Source: Alteromonas confluentis
Lineage (GTDB): Bacteria > Pseudomonadota > Gammaproteobacteria > Enterobacterales > Alteromonadaceae
Assembly (NCBI RefSeq): GCF_001757105.1
Contig: NZ_MDHN01000008.1
Span: forward strand, 159,813 to 223,812
Reading direction: 5' to 3'
DNA length: 64,000 nucleotides
The translations under genes were made by a program, and so were the position numbers. Below are positions 1-9,959 of this stretch, one piece after another. The notes under the pieces were generated by a model. The model saw only the letters and a list, made by a program, of their open reading frames with translations. It searched no databases and had not been told where the DNA came from. Positions within the stretch are counted from its first letter, which is position 1. Every line of letters starts with the position of its first letter.

Positions 1-1858
1 CAGATTGTTCAATTTGCGTACTTACATCGTAAGCTTTGCGGACTGCGTCAGAGATAACATCCAGTGCTCTGGTGGCGTTATCCGTTTGCTCAACACAGAT
101 TGCCGTTTGTTCTTTACCCTGATTCATTACTGCCACCGCTTTTTCAGCACCGGCTTGCAGCACTTCGATCATGGCGTTAATTTCTTGGGTCGATTGCTGC
201 GTACGTGATGCCAGTGTGCGCACCTCGTCTGCAACTACCGCAAAGCCTCGACCTTGCTCACCGGCACGCGCTGCTTCAATGGCTGCGTTCAATGCCAGCA
301 AGTTTGTTTGATCGGCAACGCCGCGAATAACATCGAGAATACCACCAATGCTGGCGCTGTCTTGATGCAGTTTATTAATCACTTCGGCGGCTTGCTCAAC
401 ATCCCGGGCCAGTACTTCAATAGTGCGTTTGTTCTCAAGAGAAATTGAACGTACATTTTCCGCTTCACTGTCTGCATGACGAATTTCGTTAAGCGTGTCT
501 TCGGCGCTCTGACTTACCACAATAGAGGTGCTATGCATTTCGGTTGTTGCGGTTGCAACCTGAGCAATCTGCGACTTCTGATCTTGTATAGAGTGCGTTG
601 TTTGGGTGGTAACAGTCGATGTTTGTTCAGAGGCTGCGGCGAGCTGTTCAGCACGAGTATTAATGCCAGTGATTAGGCTTTTAAGATTGCCAATCAGCTT
701 GTTACAGTTTTTCGCCAGTTGACCGAATTCGTCTTCAGCAGAGTCATCCAAACGGCGGGTAAGGTCGCCAGAAGAGGCTACATTCAGTAATTCGTTAACG
801 CGATTCAGCGGGCGAGTGATAGCAATGACGGTCCAGTAACCGATGACCAGTGCTGCAGCCAGTGATGCCAGCGCCACCACAATCACGATGGTGTTGCCTG
901 AGGTCACTTTAAACGATACCTGCTCGTCAATTTCTGCGGCTTTCTTATCTGCTTGTGTAAGCAGGTTTTCGAGGGCGCTAATGCCTTCCTGACTATTTGC
1001 ATCGGAGCGAGACAGGGCTTGTTCAGCCGCATCGCGGTATTCTAAACGTGAACGTTGCAATGCCAACGCACCGTCAGAACCGGTAATGGCGTCAATGGCA
1101 TCGTCAACCAGCGTCGAAATCTCATCCAGTGTACCCGTGGTATCTGCACCTGCTGCGGTACCTTGGATTTCGTTCATCATTTCACGCACACTGGTAACAA
1201 TAAGCTCTACTTCATTACCGATAACGTCGGCGCGAACGAGAGTTTGGGTTTTTGCATATTCGTTAGCAACGGTAATGAGTTCAAGCAGGCGGCTTTCTAA
1301 CTCACTACCGATTTCAGCTGATTTTTGTAGCGCAGCACTACGTGCTACTTCATCGGATTCGGAGAAATCCAGTAGATAGGTAGAAGCGTCGTCGGCATTG
1401 TCTTCTAAGTCACCAATCTTATCGCTTATGGCATTACGCATTTCCATAAACTGTCGATGGCTGGTGTACATTGCTTCTACATTTTGAATGTATTGCTCAT
1501 AAGCGCCGTTTACCTGCTTAAGGCTGGCAAGCATGGCAGAGTCATCCGCCAGTACGGTTTCCAGCTTTTTCAATTCTGTACTGAAATTGGCTTTACTGTT
1601 CGTGAAGTTATCGTACTTGCTTTCAAGGCCATCCACGCTTTCTTCAATGTAAGCCTCGAAGGTAACGCGGCCCATATTCAGGAAGCTGGCTTTTAATGCA
1701 TTACTGCTGGTAAGGGTGGGAACCGCTACCTTATTCACTTCATCAACCGCCGATCCCACTGAATTGAGGTTAATGAAAGAAGATGCACTGATTATGACTA
1801 ATAGCAGGCTTATTGTGGCGAAGCCGCCGATAATGCGCTTGGCTACCGTGATTTTCAT
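1..1858 (-). CDS. Methyl-accepting chemotaxis protein (3' end outside window)
   Basis: Transmembrane chemoreceptor that would signal through CheA/CheW to the flagellar motor. Reading from the ATG at 1858, about 619 codons are open and the gene runs off the left edge. There is an N-terminal membrane segment (about residues 8-28), a long helical periplasmic sensor region of about 285 residues (size suits a helical-bundle sensor), a second membrane segment around residues 321-343, a HAMP region with an ITRPLNRV start, and the cytoplasmic signalling helix with the highly conserved tip segment [20 protein letters not shown] and then [12 protein letters not shown]. An AGGAG ribosome binding site lies 5 nt before the ATG. 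A sigma-28 type promoter is present upstream. The ligand cannot be told from sequence. Family is certain; the C-terminus is not visible. Confidence 0.96.
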   Translation of the reverse strand, partial: MKITVAKRIIGGFATISLLLVIISASSFINLNSVGSAVDEVNKVAVPTLTSSNALKASFLNMGRVTFEAYIEESVDGLESKYDNFTNSKANFSTELKKLETVLADDSAMLASLKQVNGAYEQYIQNVEAMYTSHRQFMEMRNAISDKIGDLEDNADDASTYLLDFSESDEVARSAALQKSAEIGSELESRLLELITVANEYAKTQTLVRADVIGNEVELIVTSVREMMNEIQGTAAGADTTGTLDEISTLVDDAIDAITGSDGALALQRSRLEYRDAAEQALSRSDANSQEGISALENLLTQADKKAAEIDEQVSFKVTSGNTIVIVVALASLAAALVIGYWTVIAITRPLNRVNELLNVASSGDLTRRLDDSAEDEFGQLAKNCNKLIGNLKSLITGINTRAEQLAAASEQTSTVTTQTTHSIQDQKSQIAQVATATTEMHSTSIVVSQSAEDTLNEIRHADSEAENVRSISLENKRTIEVLARDVEQAAEVINKLHQDSASIGGILDVIRGVADQTNLLALNAAIEAARAGEQGRGFAVVADEVRTLASRTQQSTQEINAMIEVLQAGAEKAVAVMNQGKEQTAICVEQTDNATRALDVISDAVRKAYDVSTQIEQS

Positions 1859-1963
1859 ATGAACTCCTGAAACACAGTTTTATTTATAGTTTTAAGTAAT
1901 CAGTTGTGTTCATGGTGACTGATACCTGAGGTGCTATGCGCTAATAGCTATAGCGCATTATTC

Positions 1964-1990
1964 TTATCGGCCGAACATTCCGCTTGTTTA
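1964..1990 (-). promoter_or_regulatory. Sigma-28 (FliA) promoter of the chemoreceptor gene
   Basis: On the minus strand the sequence reads TAAA, exactly 15 bases, then GCCGATAA, which is the classical gammaproteobacterial flagellar sigma-28 consensus. It sits about 105 nt before the receptor start codon. Transcription would start near 1957, at the edge of a perfect 8-bp inverted repeat (ATGCGCTA at 1936-1943 with TAGCGCAT at 1951-1958), so the mRNA would begin with a stem-loop. Regulation with the flagellar class 3 genes is inferred from the match. Confidence 0.85.
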
Positions 1991-2088
1991 GTCGAAATAC
2001 CGATTAGTAAGTTTAATTGTAAACAAAAATTAGACTAAAGACCTATAGGAATCAGTTTTTTACGTTGTTTGTTTTGATACTGAGGTAT

Positions 2089-2904
2089 TTACGGTGTCAC
2101 ATTGATAAGTGTGTTCGACGGAATTCTCATCGCAGTCAGGCTGTTGCCCCAAACGTAACCGGTATCCAGTGCAACAAATTGATTGTTCCCCGTTACGCCC
2201 TCGAGCGCAGCCCAGTGGCCGAATACAATGCGCTCACTGGCAGCGAGTGATGCATTCTCAACTTCAAACCAGGGAGTCACCGACGAAGGAGCATCTTCAG
2301 GGTGACTTTTGCAGGCAAATTCGAGGTGGGATTGCTTTTGCAAAAAACGCATACGCGTACAGGCATTAATGATAAAGCGCAGTCGCGGCGTGCCTTTCAA
2401 CGCTTCTTTCCATTCGGTGGGAGAATTGCCATACATCTCTTCTAACAATGCACGCCACTTATCACCTTTTAATACGGTACTGACTTCGTTGCTCAATGAA
2501 AGTAAGGTTTTCGGTGACCACATGGGGTAAAGGCCGGCATGTACAATTGTGGTGGTTTCATCGAGGGCTAGCGCCAAGGGAAACTGGCGATACCAATCGA
2601 TGATATCTTTTAGTTTTTTACTGTCTAGAAGAGGCCCGAGACGGTCACTTTTTTTCGCAGACTTTATGCCCTGAGACACTGCCAGAAAGTGCAGGTCGTG
2701 ATTGCCAAGCACAGTGTTGAATCTGTCGCCTAAGTCCATCAGATACTTGATTGTCGCGTAGGAGTCTTCGCCGCGAGCAATTAAGTCGCCTACTGCAATT
2801 AATCTATCGCGCTTTTCGTCGAAGTGGGCTTTTTCAAGCAACGCCATCAGGCCGCCATAGCAACCTTGAATATCACCCACAATCAACGTTTGCGAGTCTG
2901 ACAT
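2089..2904 (-). CDS. apaH: Bis(5'-nucleosyl)-tetraphosphatase, symmetrical (ApaH)
   Basis: Hydrolyses Ap4A to two ADP in the cytoplasm; also implicated in removing Np4 caps from RNA in E. coli. The protein is 271 residues from the chosen start (family about 270-280). Metallophosphatase motifs are visible in order: GDIQGCY (from residue 10), GDLIARG (39-45), GNHD (67-70), and a later VHAGLYPMW. I chose the ATG at 2904 because it has an AAGGA site at good distance and places GDIQG close to the N-terminus as in known ApaH; a TTG start at 2937 would add 11 residues and looks unlikely. It is the last gene of the lptD-surA-pdxA-ksgA-apaG-apaH operon, the order known from enterobacteria. Confidence 0.96.
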   Translation of the reverse strand: MSDSQTLIVGDIQGCYGGLMALLEKAHFDEKRDRLIAVGDLIARGEDSYATIKYLMDLGDRFNTVLGNHDLHFLAVSQGIKSAKKSDRLGPLLDSKKLKDIIDWYRQFPLALALDETTTIVHAGLYPMWSPKTLLSLSNEVSTVLKGDKWRALLEEMYGNSPTEWKEALKGTPRLRFIINACTRMRFLQKQSHLEFACKSHPEDAPSSVTPWFEVENASLAASERIVFGHWAALEGVTGNNQFVALDTGYVWGNSLTAMRIPSNTLINVTP

Positions 2905-2952
2905 GCTGGCATCCTTATCCGTTGGAAGCGGTGCCAAAGTTTGACACCGTTT

Positions 2953-3330
2953 TTAGTTGATCGCGTTTGGTACGCTTAGACTGAAAATATTGATCGGCAC
3001 GCGAAAGCGTTCACCGTCTTCATTTTCCATTTCGTAGTGGCCCTGCATGCTGCCCACGGGAGTATCAATAAGTGCACCGCTGGTGTACTGATATTCACTG
3101 GCTGGGTCGATAAGCGGTTGTTTACCCACAACGCCTTCACCCTGCACTTCGGTATTTTTACCATTGCCATCGGTGATTAACCAGTAGCGACTGAGCAATT
3201 GTACCCGCTCATCACTCTGGTTGCGGATAGTGATGTGGTAGGCAAATGCATATTTATCCGGCCCATTTGCCGGATGATCAGGGATGTGTTTCGCAGAAAC
3301 TGAAACCAGAATACCGGGAGAAGCCGACAT
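2953..3330 (-). CDS. apaG: ApaG (Co2+/Mg2+ efflux protein ApaG family)
   Basis: Small beta-sandwich (FN3-like) protein of 125 residues, the usual length. The segments YAFAYHITIRNQS, QLLSRYWLITDGNG, VVGKQPLI and GSMQGHYEM are typical of ApaG. The start codon lies 1 nt after the ksgA stop, so translation is probably coupled. The biochemical role is not settled in the family; mutant phenotypes in Salmonella involve cobalt resistance and magnesium efflux. Identity is firm, function less so. Confidence 0.95.
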   Translation of the reverse strand: MSASPGILVSVSAKHIPDHPANGPDKYAFAYHITIRNQSDERVQLLSRYWLITDGNGKNTEVQGEGVVGKQPLIDPASEYQYTSGALIDTPVGSMQGHYEMENEDGERFRVPINIFSLSVPNAIN

Positions 3331-3331
3331 C

Positions 3332-4153
3332 TCAGCTCTCTCCGTCCCGGTCTGCTACCAAGTTTGCCACTGCCGCAAAATCAGCCAGTGACAAGGTTTC
3401 AGCGCGGGCAGTTGGCGATAAACTCAGTGATTCCAGTTCAGCTTCAGTCACCCAGTCACCCAAACTATTACGAATAGTTTTGCGGCGTTGGTTGAATGCT
3501 GCTGCACACACCTTTTCCAGCAAGGTAACGGATTTCACCGCGACTGGTGGCGTGGCATGTGGCACTAAACGTACCACGGCTGAATCAACCTTCGGGGGCG
3601 GCTTAAATGCACCAGGCGGCACATGCAGCACGGGAATCACCGCACAGTAATACTGCGCCATTACCGATAAACGCCCATAGCTTTTAGAGCCTGGTCCAGC
3701 GGCAAGTCGGTTCACTACTTCTTTTTGCAACATAAAGTGCATGTCTTGCACTTTGCCACTAAAGCTAAAGAGGTGGAACATCAAGGGGGTAGAGATGTTG
3801 TAAGGCAGGTTGCCGAATACCCGTAATTTGCCTTCAGGGTTCGGCATCGCCGGTAACAAATCGGCAAAATTGAGTTTCAGGGCATCCTGCTCAACAATGG
3901 TCAGTTTACTGCCGTGAAAAGGATGATGACGCAGACGTTCTGCCAGGTCGCGGTCGAGTTCAACCACGGTAAGGCGTGAAACCTCTTCACACACCGGATC
4001 AGTTAACGCACCAAGGCCGGGGCCGATTTCTACCAGGTTCTCACCATCAACGGGATTAATTGCACTAACGATATTGCCAATAACATAGTCGTCATGCAGG
4101 AAGTTCTGGCCAAAACGCTTACGCGCGGTGTGGCCTAAATGTGTTTTACTCAT
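3332..4153 (-). CDS. rsmA: 16S rRNA dimethyladenosine transferase (KsgA/RsmA)
   Basis: SAM-dependent enzyme that dimethylates two adjacent adenosines in the 3'-terminal hairpin of 16S rRNA, a late 30S maturation checkpoint. The 273-residue protein shows RFGQNFLHD at the N-terminus, the SAM-binding motif [11 protein letters not shown], and the catalytic NLPYNIST motif, followed by the C-terminal helical domain with [12 protein letters not shown]. Its ATG overlaps the pdxA stop (ATGA), and its own stop is 1 nt before apaG, so it is embedded in the operon. Confidence 0.98.
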   Translation of the reverse strand: MSKTHLGHTARKRFGQNFLHDDYVIGNIVSAINPVDGENLVEIGPGLGALTDPVCEEVSRLTVVELDRDLAERLRHHPFHGSKLTIVEQDALKLNFADLLPAMPNPEGKLRVFGNLPYNISTPLMFHLFSFSGKVQDMHFMLQKEVVNRLAAGPGSKSYGRLSVMAQYYCAVIPVLHVPPGAFKPPPKVDSAVVRLVPHATPPVAVKSVTLLEKVCAAAFNQRRKTIRNSLGDWVTEAELESLSLSPTARAETLSLADFAAVANLVADRDGES

Positions 4154-5133
4154 TGCTGCCTGTTCGCTAATTCAATAGCTTTATGCATTGCTTTTGTGAA
4201 ACTGCCCGCATCTGCTTTTCCGGTACCCGCGAGGTCGCAAGCAGTACCATGATCGACAGAAGTACGGATGAATGGCAGGCCAAGGGTGATATTCACCGAG
4301 GCGCCAAATCCTTTAAACTTAAGTACCGGCAGTCCCTGATCGTGGTACATCGCTAACACGACGTCGGCGTCGTCGAGATATTTAGGCTGAAAAATAGTGT
4401 CTGCGGGAAGCGGACCTACCAAATCTAAACCTTCCTCACGCAAGTCATCTAAAGCCGGGATAATCGTGATCAGTTCTTCTGATCCCAAATGCCCGCCTTC
4501 ACCCGCATGAGGATTTAGCCCACATACGTAAATGCGCGGTTTAGTAATGCCAAACTTCAGTTTCAAATCGGTGTTAATGATATGAATGACTTTGTGCAGG
4601 CGCTCTTTCGTTATCGCCTTAGACACATATTCAAGTGGAATATGTGTGGTGGCTAGCGCTACATTAAGGCCTTCAGTCGATAACAGCATCACCACATCAA
4701 TGGTGTTTGACTGGTAAGCGAAGTATTCGGTATGTCCGCTGAAAGACACACCGGCTTTGTTAATAATGCCTTTGTGAACGGGGCCTGTTACTACCGCATC
4801 AAACCCTTGCTCCATATTGGCGTGACACGCCTGACGCAGGGTTTCCACTACATAGTGCCCATTATCGCTGTCTAGCTCGCCGGGTACCACATTCACTGCA
4901 GTATCGATTTGCTGCAAGTACAGCGAACCGGGCGCCTGAATTGCGTTGTTCTCGGCGTCGAAAGGAATCAGCTTCAGTGGCAGACCCAGAAGGTCTGCCC
5001 GGGCTTTCAGCATGGTGCCGTCGCAAAATACCACAAGCTGCGCATCCCATTGCTGCTGTGCTAGCTGAATGATGAGGTCAGGACCAATGCCCGCTGGCTC
5101 ACCTGGCGTTACTGCTATTCTTATTGGCGTCAT
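4150..5133 (-). CDS. pdxA: 4-hydroxythreonine-4-phosphate dehydrogenase (PdxA)
   Basis: NAD-dependent enzyme of the DXP-dependent pyridoxal phosphate pathway; its product is condensed with deoxyxylulose phosphate by PdxJ, which is also encoded in this window at 14.6 kb. The 327-residue protein has the expected PdxA segments [11 protein letters not shown] near the N-terminus, [23 protein letters not shown] (metal/substrate region), [10 protein letters not shown] and [10 protein letters not shown] (metal-binding His). It lies 19 nt downstream of surA and overlaps ksgA by 4 nt. Confidence 0.98.
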   Translation of the reverse strand: MTPIRIAVTPGEPAGIGPDLIIQLAQQQWDAQLVVFCDGTMLKARADLLGLPLKLIPFDAENNAIQAPGSLYLQQIDTAVNVVPGELDSDNGHYVVETLRQACHANMEQGFDAVVTGPVHKGIINKAGVSFSGHTEYFAYQSNTIDVVMLLSTEGLNVALATTHIPLEYVSKAITKERLHKVIHIINTDLKLKFGITKPRIYVCGLNPHAGEGGHLGSEELITIIPALDDLREEGLDLVGPLPADTIFQPKYLDDADVVLAMYHDQGLPVLKFKGFGASVNITLGLPFIRTSVDHGTACDLAGTGKADAGSFTKAMHKAIELANRQQ

Positions 5134-5152
5134 CGTTTATCTCGCCGTTATA

Positions 5153-6433
5153 TTATTCAACAACTTCAATGTAAGCAGTATCGCGCATTTCACGCAACCA
5201 GGCTTCAGACTCTTCTTTAAACTTACGATTGAACAGAAGTTGATAAGCTTTATCTTCTTTACGTTTGTCTGTGGCATCGTCAATACGGCGATCGATAAGC
5301 TGCATTAAGTGCCAACCGAATTGTGAACGAACAGGTTCACTGTACTCGCCAGGCTCAAGGCCAGCAAGGGCTTCACGGAAAGCCGGTACATAGTTGTTCG
5401 GATCAGACCAGCCAAGCTCACCGCCTTTTAACGCTGAACCCGGATCTTCAGAGTGTTCTTTAGCCAGTTCTGCGAAGTCTGCGTCGCCGTCGATAACTTG
5501 CTGGCGGAATTTCTCAAGCATTTCTTTGGCTTTCTCATCACTTAAAATAATAGAAGGTTTAATGAGAATGTGACGGGCATTCACTTCTTCGATGGTGATT
5601 TTCTCGATACCACGGGTATCTTTAATTTTCAGAATGTGAAAACCCGCACCACTACGAATAGGACCAATCAATTCGCCTTTCTCTTTACCCTGAACCGCTT
5701 CAGCAAAAAGGGTAGGCATAGAGTTAACGTTCATCCAACCCATATCACCCCCTTCCAGTGCGTTTGAACCAGACGATGAGGTGATGGCGATTTTGGTGAA
5801 GTCAGAACCGTTATTCAGTAGTTCAATAACTTTATCTGCACGGCTACGGGCGCTAGCAACGTCTTCATCTGTGGGGCTTGATGGCAGGCCAATCAGAATG
5901 TGGCCTAAGTTATATTCGGCTTGTTCTGCGCCTTGTTGGTCCATCAGTTTAACCAGGTTACTGATTTCCTGAGGCGTCACGTATACACGACGGCGAACGT
6001 TGGCACGGGTGACTTCACCAACAATCAGTTCTTCACGAACGTCTTCGCGGTAATCGTCGTAAGCGATGCCTTGTTGCTCTAATTCATTGCGCAGGTCATC
6101 GATGGTTGCGCCCTGTTGCTGGGCGATGTTTGTAATGGTTTGCTCCAGTTGCGGGTCGCTAACCTGAACACCCATACGCTCGGCCATTTGCATCTGTAAG
6201 CTTTTGGTGATCAAACGCTCGATGGCCTGGGTACGAAGCACGCGGTCGGAAGGCAGGGCCTGGCCCTGTGCTTCAGCGTTGCGCTTTACTTCATTGACCA
6301 GAGATTCGATTTCACTTTCCAATACCACGCCTTGATCGACGATGACGGCCACTTTATCTAATGAAACAGATTGAGCCAAACTCATAAATGAGCACAGGGC
6401 ACTGATACAAATCGCGCGAATAATGAACTTCAT
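5153..6433 (-). CDS. surA: Periplasmic peptidyl-prolyl isomerase / chaperone SurA
   Basis: Periplasmic chaperone that escorts unfolded outer-membrane proteins, including LptD encoded just upstream, to the Bam complex. The 426-residue protein has a signal peptide (about residues 1-20, ending SLAQS), an N-terminal chaperone region with LITKSLQMQMAERMG, two parvulin-type PPIase domains (about residues 170-270 and 280-385, each with an HILI and GGDMGW/GGELGW signature), and the C-terminal helix typical of SurA. lptD-surA linkage is conserved in gammaproteobacteria. Confidence 0.98.
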   Translation of the reverse strand: MKFIIRAICISALCSFMSLAQSVSLDKVAVIVDQGVVLESEIESLVNEVKRNAEAQGQALPSDRVLRTQAIERLITKSLQMQMAERMGVQVSDPQLEQTITNIAQQQGATIDDLRNELEQQGIAYDDYREDVREELIVGEVTRANVRRRVYVTPQEISNLVKLMDQQGAEQAEYNLGHILIGLPSSPTDEDVASARSRADKVIELLNNGSDFTKIAITSSSGSNALEGGDMGWMNVNSMPTLFAEAVQGKEKGELIGPIRSGAGFHILKIKDTRGIEKITIEEVNARHILIKPSIILSDEKAKEMLEKFRQQVIDGDADFAELAKEHSEDPGSALKGGELGWSDPNNYVPAFREALAGLEPGEYSEPVRSQFGWHLMQLIDRRIDDATDKRKEDKAYQLLFNRKFKEESEAWLREMRDTAYIEVVE

Positions 6434-6493
6434 AATTACTCTTTTTATCGGTTTATTCTTTGCTAACAGCAGACATATCTGTCAACTGGCGCA

Positions 6494-8737
6494 TTAATTT
6501 AAACTATATGGCTGTCGGTAGCCAAATAATCCGTTCGACAACATGTTATTGCTGGTACCACTGGAACCCATTCCTTTGAAAATGAAATTCAGCGATATGC
6601 CGGAGTCAAATTCATCAATTGACTGTGCACCATCTACAGCGTAACGGTTACTCAGCTGACGTTGGGCAACAATTTGAATAGCCCAACAACAGGATTCATA
6701 TTGAAAGCCAACGTAGTTTTCCACACTGCGGTTGCGATCAAGATCACGGTAAGTCCGACCAACCAATTGCCATCTGTCAGACAACGGCCAGGCAGCAGAC
6801 AGTCCCACTTGGTCAATTCTTTCGCTTGAGAGTTCCCTGACATAGCGGTGGGTTAACTGAATTAATTTGTTGCTGCTCTCGCGATACTCAAACGTTGTGC
6901 TGGCACGTTCGACTTTATCGGTTTCCGTCGCGATTTGAAAATCGGTGTGGAAGAACCAGTCGTCAGTCATTCGCCAGTCAAACTCGGCAGCCAGCGCTGA
7001 ACGGTTGCCTTCACGAATAGCAGAGGTTACCCGGTTGTCATCGAGATAGAATATCTGACCCACACTGAGAACAAATTGTTCCCGGTTGGTTTCATCCAGT
7101 AAGCGACTGGTTAATGCAACGGTGACTTCGTTGTTATCGCTAATTCTGTCGAGACCGGTGAAATCCTGTCCGCGGAACAGGCCTTCCACGTCGGTTAACC
7201 ACAATGTGGTATCGTAAAAACCAATGCCGCTTTGATCTTCATAACTGGTGTAAAGATACTGCACGCGAGGTTCTAGCGTCATCGTGTGATTATCGCCAAA
7301 CCAGCTGTCTTCGTTTTCAAAATACAGCGCGCCGTACAGCTTACCTTGGGTTAGGGTGCGGTTTACTGTTTCTTCCAGATCAGTATTTTCGACGTGATCT
7401 TGCTCGTAGTAGGTGTTTAGTACACTGGCTTCTGCTGAGAACTCACCCCATTGGCGTTGAAACGGTACTCGAATGGTAGGCGCCGTGTGAAAACGCATGG
7501 CGGTGGGCGCAGTGGCTGACTTACTGTCGAACCAGGCCAACTCAGAGTTCAGTTCTAATTCCAGGTACTTTGCCAGTGGCAACTCATAATTCAGTTTGGC
7601 TTCGGGTAACGCCCGGTAGGTGGTTGGGTAGTCACCGATAATTTCGAAATCACGCACATGAACAGAGAACAGCAGTTCATCGGAGAAGTAATTAATACTG
7701 CCGGTGCGGAACAGGTGCGTATCTGCCCGGTTGTAGAAGTCACTGCCTAAATCCACAATGTAGTTGTCGTCGCTGATACCATTAACGTTAACCGACGCCA
7801 TCCAGTTATCTGCGAAGAATCCTTCATGAGAAATGCGATAGAAATAGCGATCAGGGTTGCCGGCCATATCGTTGTCTTGCGGCAGATATTCCAGATTCAA
7901 CTGGCTGTAGCTGTCTGCTGACATATGACGAAATTCTGTTTTCAGCTGCACACCGCGCTTCGACATTACCCGAGGCGATAATGTGAGGTCGTAGTTCGGT
8001 GCCATGTTCCAGTAGAACGGTTGCTCGTAATCTACCCCAGTGTTGCTGGAGTTAGAGATTTTCGGGAACAGGAAACCGGTTTGACGCTGGTTACTGATGG
8101 GGAAAGCGAAATACGGCATGTAAAATACCGGCACATTGCCTAAATAAAACCGGGTGTGCTTGGCTTCGCCCCATGGTCTGCCACGACGAATATTAATTTC
8201 AGACGCTCTGATCATCCATTCTTCACCGCCTTCCGGGCAGGTGGTGAAGCTCACGTCTTTTAACACCAGACCGTCTTGCGCGTTTAATGCAATGGTGCTG
8301 GCATCGCCACGACCGGTAGAGTTATTCAGGTGGTAAATGGTGTTCGACATGGTCAGGCTTTCATCGGTGGAATCCACATCGACACTGTCTGAAGCTACAT
8401 GTACCTGACTGTCTTCATATACCACATCGCCCTTGGCGAATAATTGTTGGCCGTTGTTATTGATCTGCGCCTGGTCTGCACGAATGGTGGCAGAGTCGGA
8501 AATAATATCCACGTTGCCAGAAAACAGCGCCACTTCTCGCTCTATAATTTCTGTTCGATTGGCTTCCACTTTTACCTGGCCGGCAGGCATGAGCTTGCTG
8601 CTGGAAAACGTGACAGCAGGTACCGGACAAAAAGCGGGCTGCTCTTGGCTATCCTGAGAGGATGACTGCGATTGCTGCGCCAGCGCAGAGGAGCTGCTGA
8701 TTGCCGCTAGCAGAAAAGAGGCACAGGTTTTTTTCAT
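6494..8737 (-). CDS. lptD: LPS-assembly outer-membrane protein LptD
   Basis: Outer-membrane barrel that inserts lipopolysaccharide into the outer leaflet with LptE; the bridge partner genes lptA, lptB and lptC are at 34-36 kb in this window. The 747-residue precursor has a signal peptide ending at about residue 20, an OstA-type periplasmic beta-jellyroll (about 50-150) and a large C-terminal barrel. Cysteines expected for the activating disulfides are present: C37 and a second in the N-domain (TTCPEGG), and an adjacent CC pair near residue 680. No clear ribosome binding site precedes the ATG at 8737. Confidence 0.97.
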   Translation of the reverse strand: MKKTCASFLLAAISSSSALAQQSQSSSQDSQEQPAFCPVPAVTFSSSKLMPAGQVKVEANRTEIIEREVALFSGNVDIISDSATIRADQAQINNNGQQLFAKGDVVYEDSQVHVASDSVDVDSTDESLTMSNTIYHLNNSTGRGDASTIALNAQDGLVLKDVSFTTCPEGGEEWMIRASEINIRRGRPWGEAKHTRFYLGNVPVFYMPYFAFPISNQRQTGFLFPKISNSSNTGVDYEQPFYWNMAPNYDLTLSPRVMSKRGVQLKTEFRHMSADSYSQLNLEYLPQDNDMAGNPDRYFYRISHEGFFADNWMASVNVNGISDDNYIVDLGSDFYNRADTHLFRTGSINYFSDELLFSVHVRDFEIIGDYPTTYRALPEAKLNYELPLAKYLELELNSELAWFDSKSATAPTAMRFHTAPTIRVPFQRQWGEFSAEASVLNTYYEQDHVENTDLEETVNRTLTQGKLYGALYFENEDSWFGDNHTMTLEPRVQYLYTSYEDQSGIGFYDTTLWLTDVEGLFRGQDFTGLDRISDNNEVTVALTSRLLDETNREQFVLSVGQIFYLDDNRVTSAIREGNRSALAAEFDWRMTDDWFFHTDFQIATETDKVERASTTFEYRESSNKLIQLTHRYVRELSSERIDQVGLSAAWPLSDRWQLVGRTYRDLDRNRSVENYVGFQYESCCWAIQIVAQRQLSNRYAVDGAQSIDEFDSGISLNFIFKGMGSSGTSNNMLSNGLFGYRQPYSLN

Positions 8738-9104
8738 GTGTTGATGGAGGGCCTGTTTCTTATTTCACAACGGATTGTGAGGGTGTCCTGAAATTCGGCA
8801 AAGTCCGTAATCGGGCATAGTGCCATAAAGTGACCAATTCTAAGCACTTCTGTGCGCTGAGCCAACCGCCAGAAGCAAAAAAGATGAAAGTTTCTGCGAG
8901 TTTGCCCGTATATCTTCTTTGACTGGTTTAATAATGGCAATTCGACGCCATATATCATGGCTCATCAAGGTAATAATGCACCCAGAGTATCTACTTGTCT
9001 TAGCGCGGCCTTTTCTGCGCGGGGACAGATGCGGCTATTAACTTACCAGCCAATCTTATACAGTGTTCTGGTACTTTGCGGGATTAATTCAGGAGAACGG
9101 TAGT
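8738..9104. other. Divergent intergenic region between lptD and djlA
   Basis: About 367 nt separate the two divergent genes, so promoters for both must be here. I see no confident consensus. On the minus strand a GAAACTT followed by TCTGG about 14 nt later vaguely resembles a sigma-E promoter, but the spacing is wrong. A 74-codon minus-strand reading frame in this stretch has no ribosome binding site and no recognisable protein character and is not called. Confidence 0.5.
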
Positions 9105-9956
9105 ATGTCATTTTGGGGAAAAATCCTCGGTTTTGTGTTCGGGTTTATGTTCCTGAAAATTCCCGGCGCAATCATTGGCCTTATTGTGGGGCACTTTTTT
9201 GATAAAGCCTACAGCCAGGATTTTAATCAACTGGGCGGGTTCGGCCGTTTCTTCACCGACCAGTCTGGGGTAAAACAACAAGCGGTATTTTTCCACGCGC
9301 TGTTTTCGTCTTTAGGTCATCTGGCTAAATCAGACGGTCACGTAACCGAGCGCGAGATTAAAATTGCCACGCTGCTCATGGATGACATGAAGCTTGCGGG
9401 TGATGCTCGCCGGGAAGCGCAGCAAGCATTCCGGGAAGGGAAGTCCTCCTCTTTTCCTTTGGCGGACACCTTAAAAGGGCTGGTTGAATCCTGCCATGGT
9501 CGCCGCGACATATTACAGGTGTTCCTGGAAATTCTTATTCAGGCCGCCTTTGCCGACGGCACGCTTTCTACACCCGAATACAAAGTGCTGGAGAAAGTCG
9601 CGTCGATTCTGAATTTCAAACGCCAGGAACTCGACTTCCTGATTTCTGCTTACGAGGCCGAAATTCGTTTCCGTCAACGTGGCGGACAGGGCGGAGCCGG
9701 TGGTCAGCAAGGCGGCCACCGTGCACAACCTTACTCCGATACTCAAAGCCTGGAAGACGCCTACAAAATTATTGGTGTGAGCGAGTCAGACGACGAGAAA
9801 ACCATCAAGCGGGCGTATCGTAAGCGTATGGCGGAACACCATCCTGACAAACTGGCGTCCAAAGGATTGCCGCAACAAGCGTTAGACATTGCTAAAGCGA
9901 AAACCCAGGATATCCAGGCCGCTTACGAACTGATTAAAGATAAGCGCGGGTTCTAA
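9105..9956 (+). CDS. djlA: Membrane-anchored DnaJ co-chaperone DjlA
   Basis: Type III J-protein that recruits DnaK to the inner membrane and is linked to envelope stress signalling. The 283-residue protein has an N-terminal glycine-rich membrane segment with GLIVGHFFDKA, a TerB-like central domain (about residues 50-180), a short Gly/Gln-rich linker, and a C-terminal J domain with the HPD motif at residues 246-248. The ATG at 9105 is preceded by AGGAG and matches the DjlA N-terminus; an in-frame GTG at 9063 is upstream of the ribosome binding site and is rejected. It is opposite lptD as in E. coli. Confidence 0.96.
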   Translation: MSFWGKILGFVFGFMFLKIPGAIIGLIVGHFFDKAYSQDFNQLGGFGRFFTDQSGVKQQAVFFHALFSSLGHLAKSDGHVTEREIKIATLLMDDMKLAGDARREAQQAFREGKSSSFPLADTLKGLVESCHGRRDILQVFLEILIQAAFADGTLSTPEYKVLEKVASILNFKRQELDFLISAYEAEIRFRQRGGQGGAGGQQGGHRAQPYSDTQSLEDAYKIIGVSESDDEKTIKRAYRKRMAEHHPDKLASKGLPQQALDIAKAKTQDIQAAYELIKDKRGF

Positions 9957-9959
9957 GGT

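Noticed and set aside
8864..8893. Sigma-E promoter for lptD
   Set aside because: GAAACTT and TCTGG are present on the minus strand but only about 14 nt apart instead of about 16, so the match is too weak.
8734..8958. 74-codon minus-strand reading frame upstream of lptD
   Set aside because: No ribosome binding site, no protein character, and it overlaps the lptD start and promoter region.
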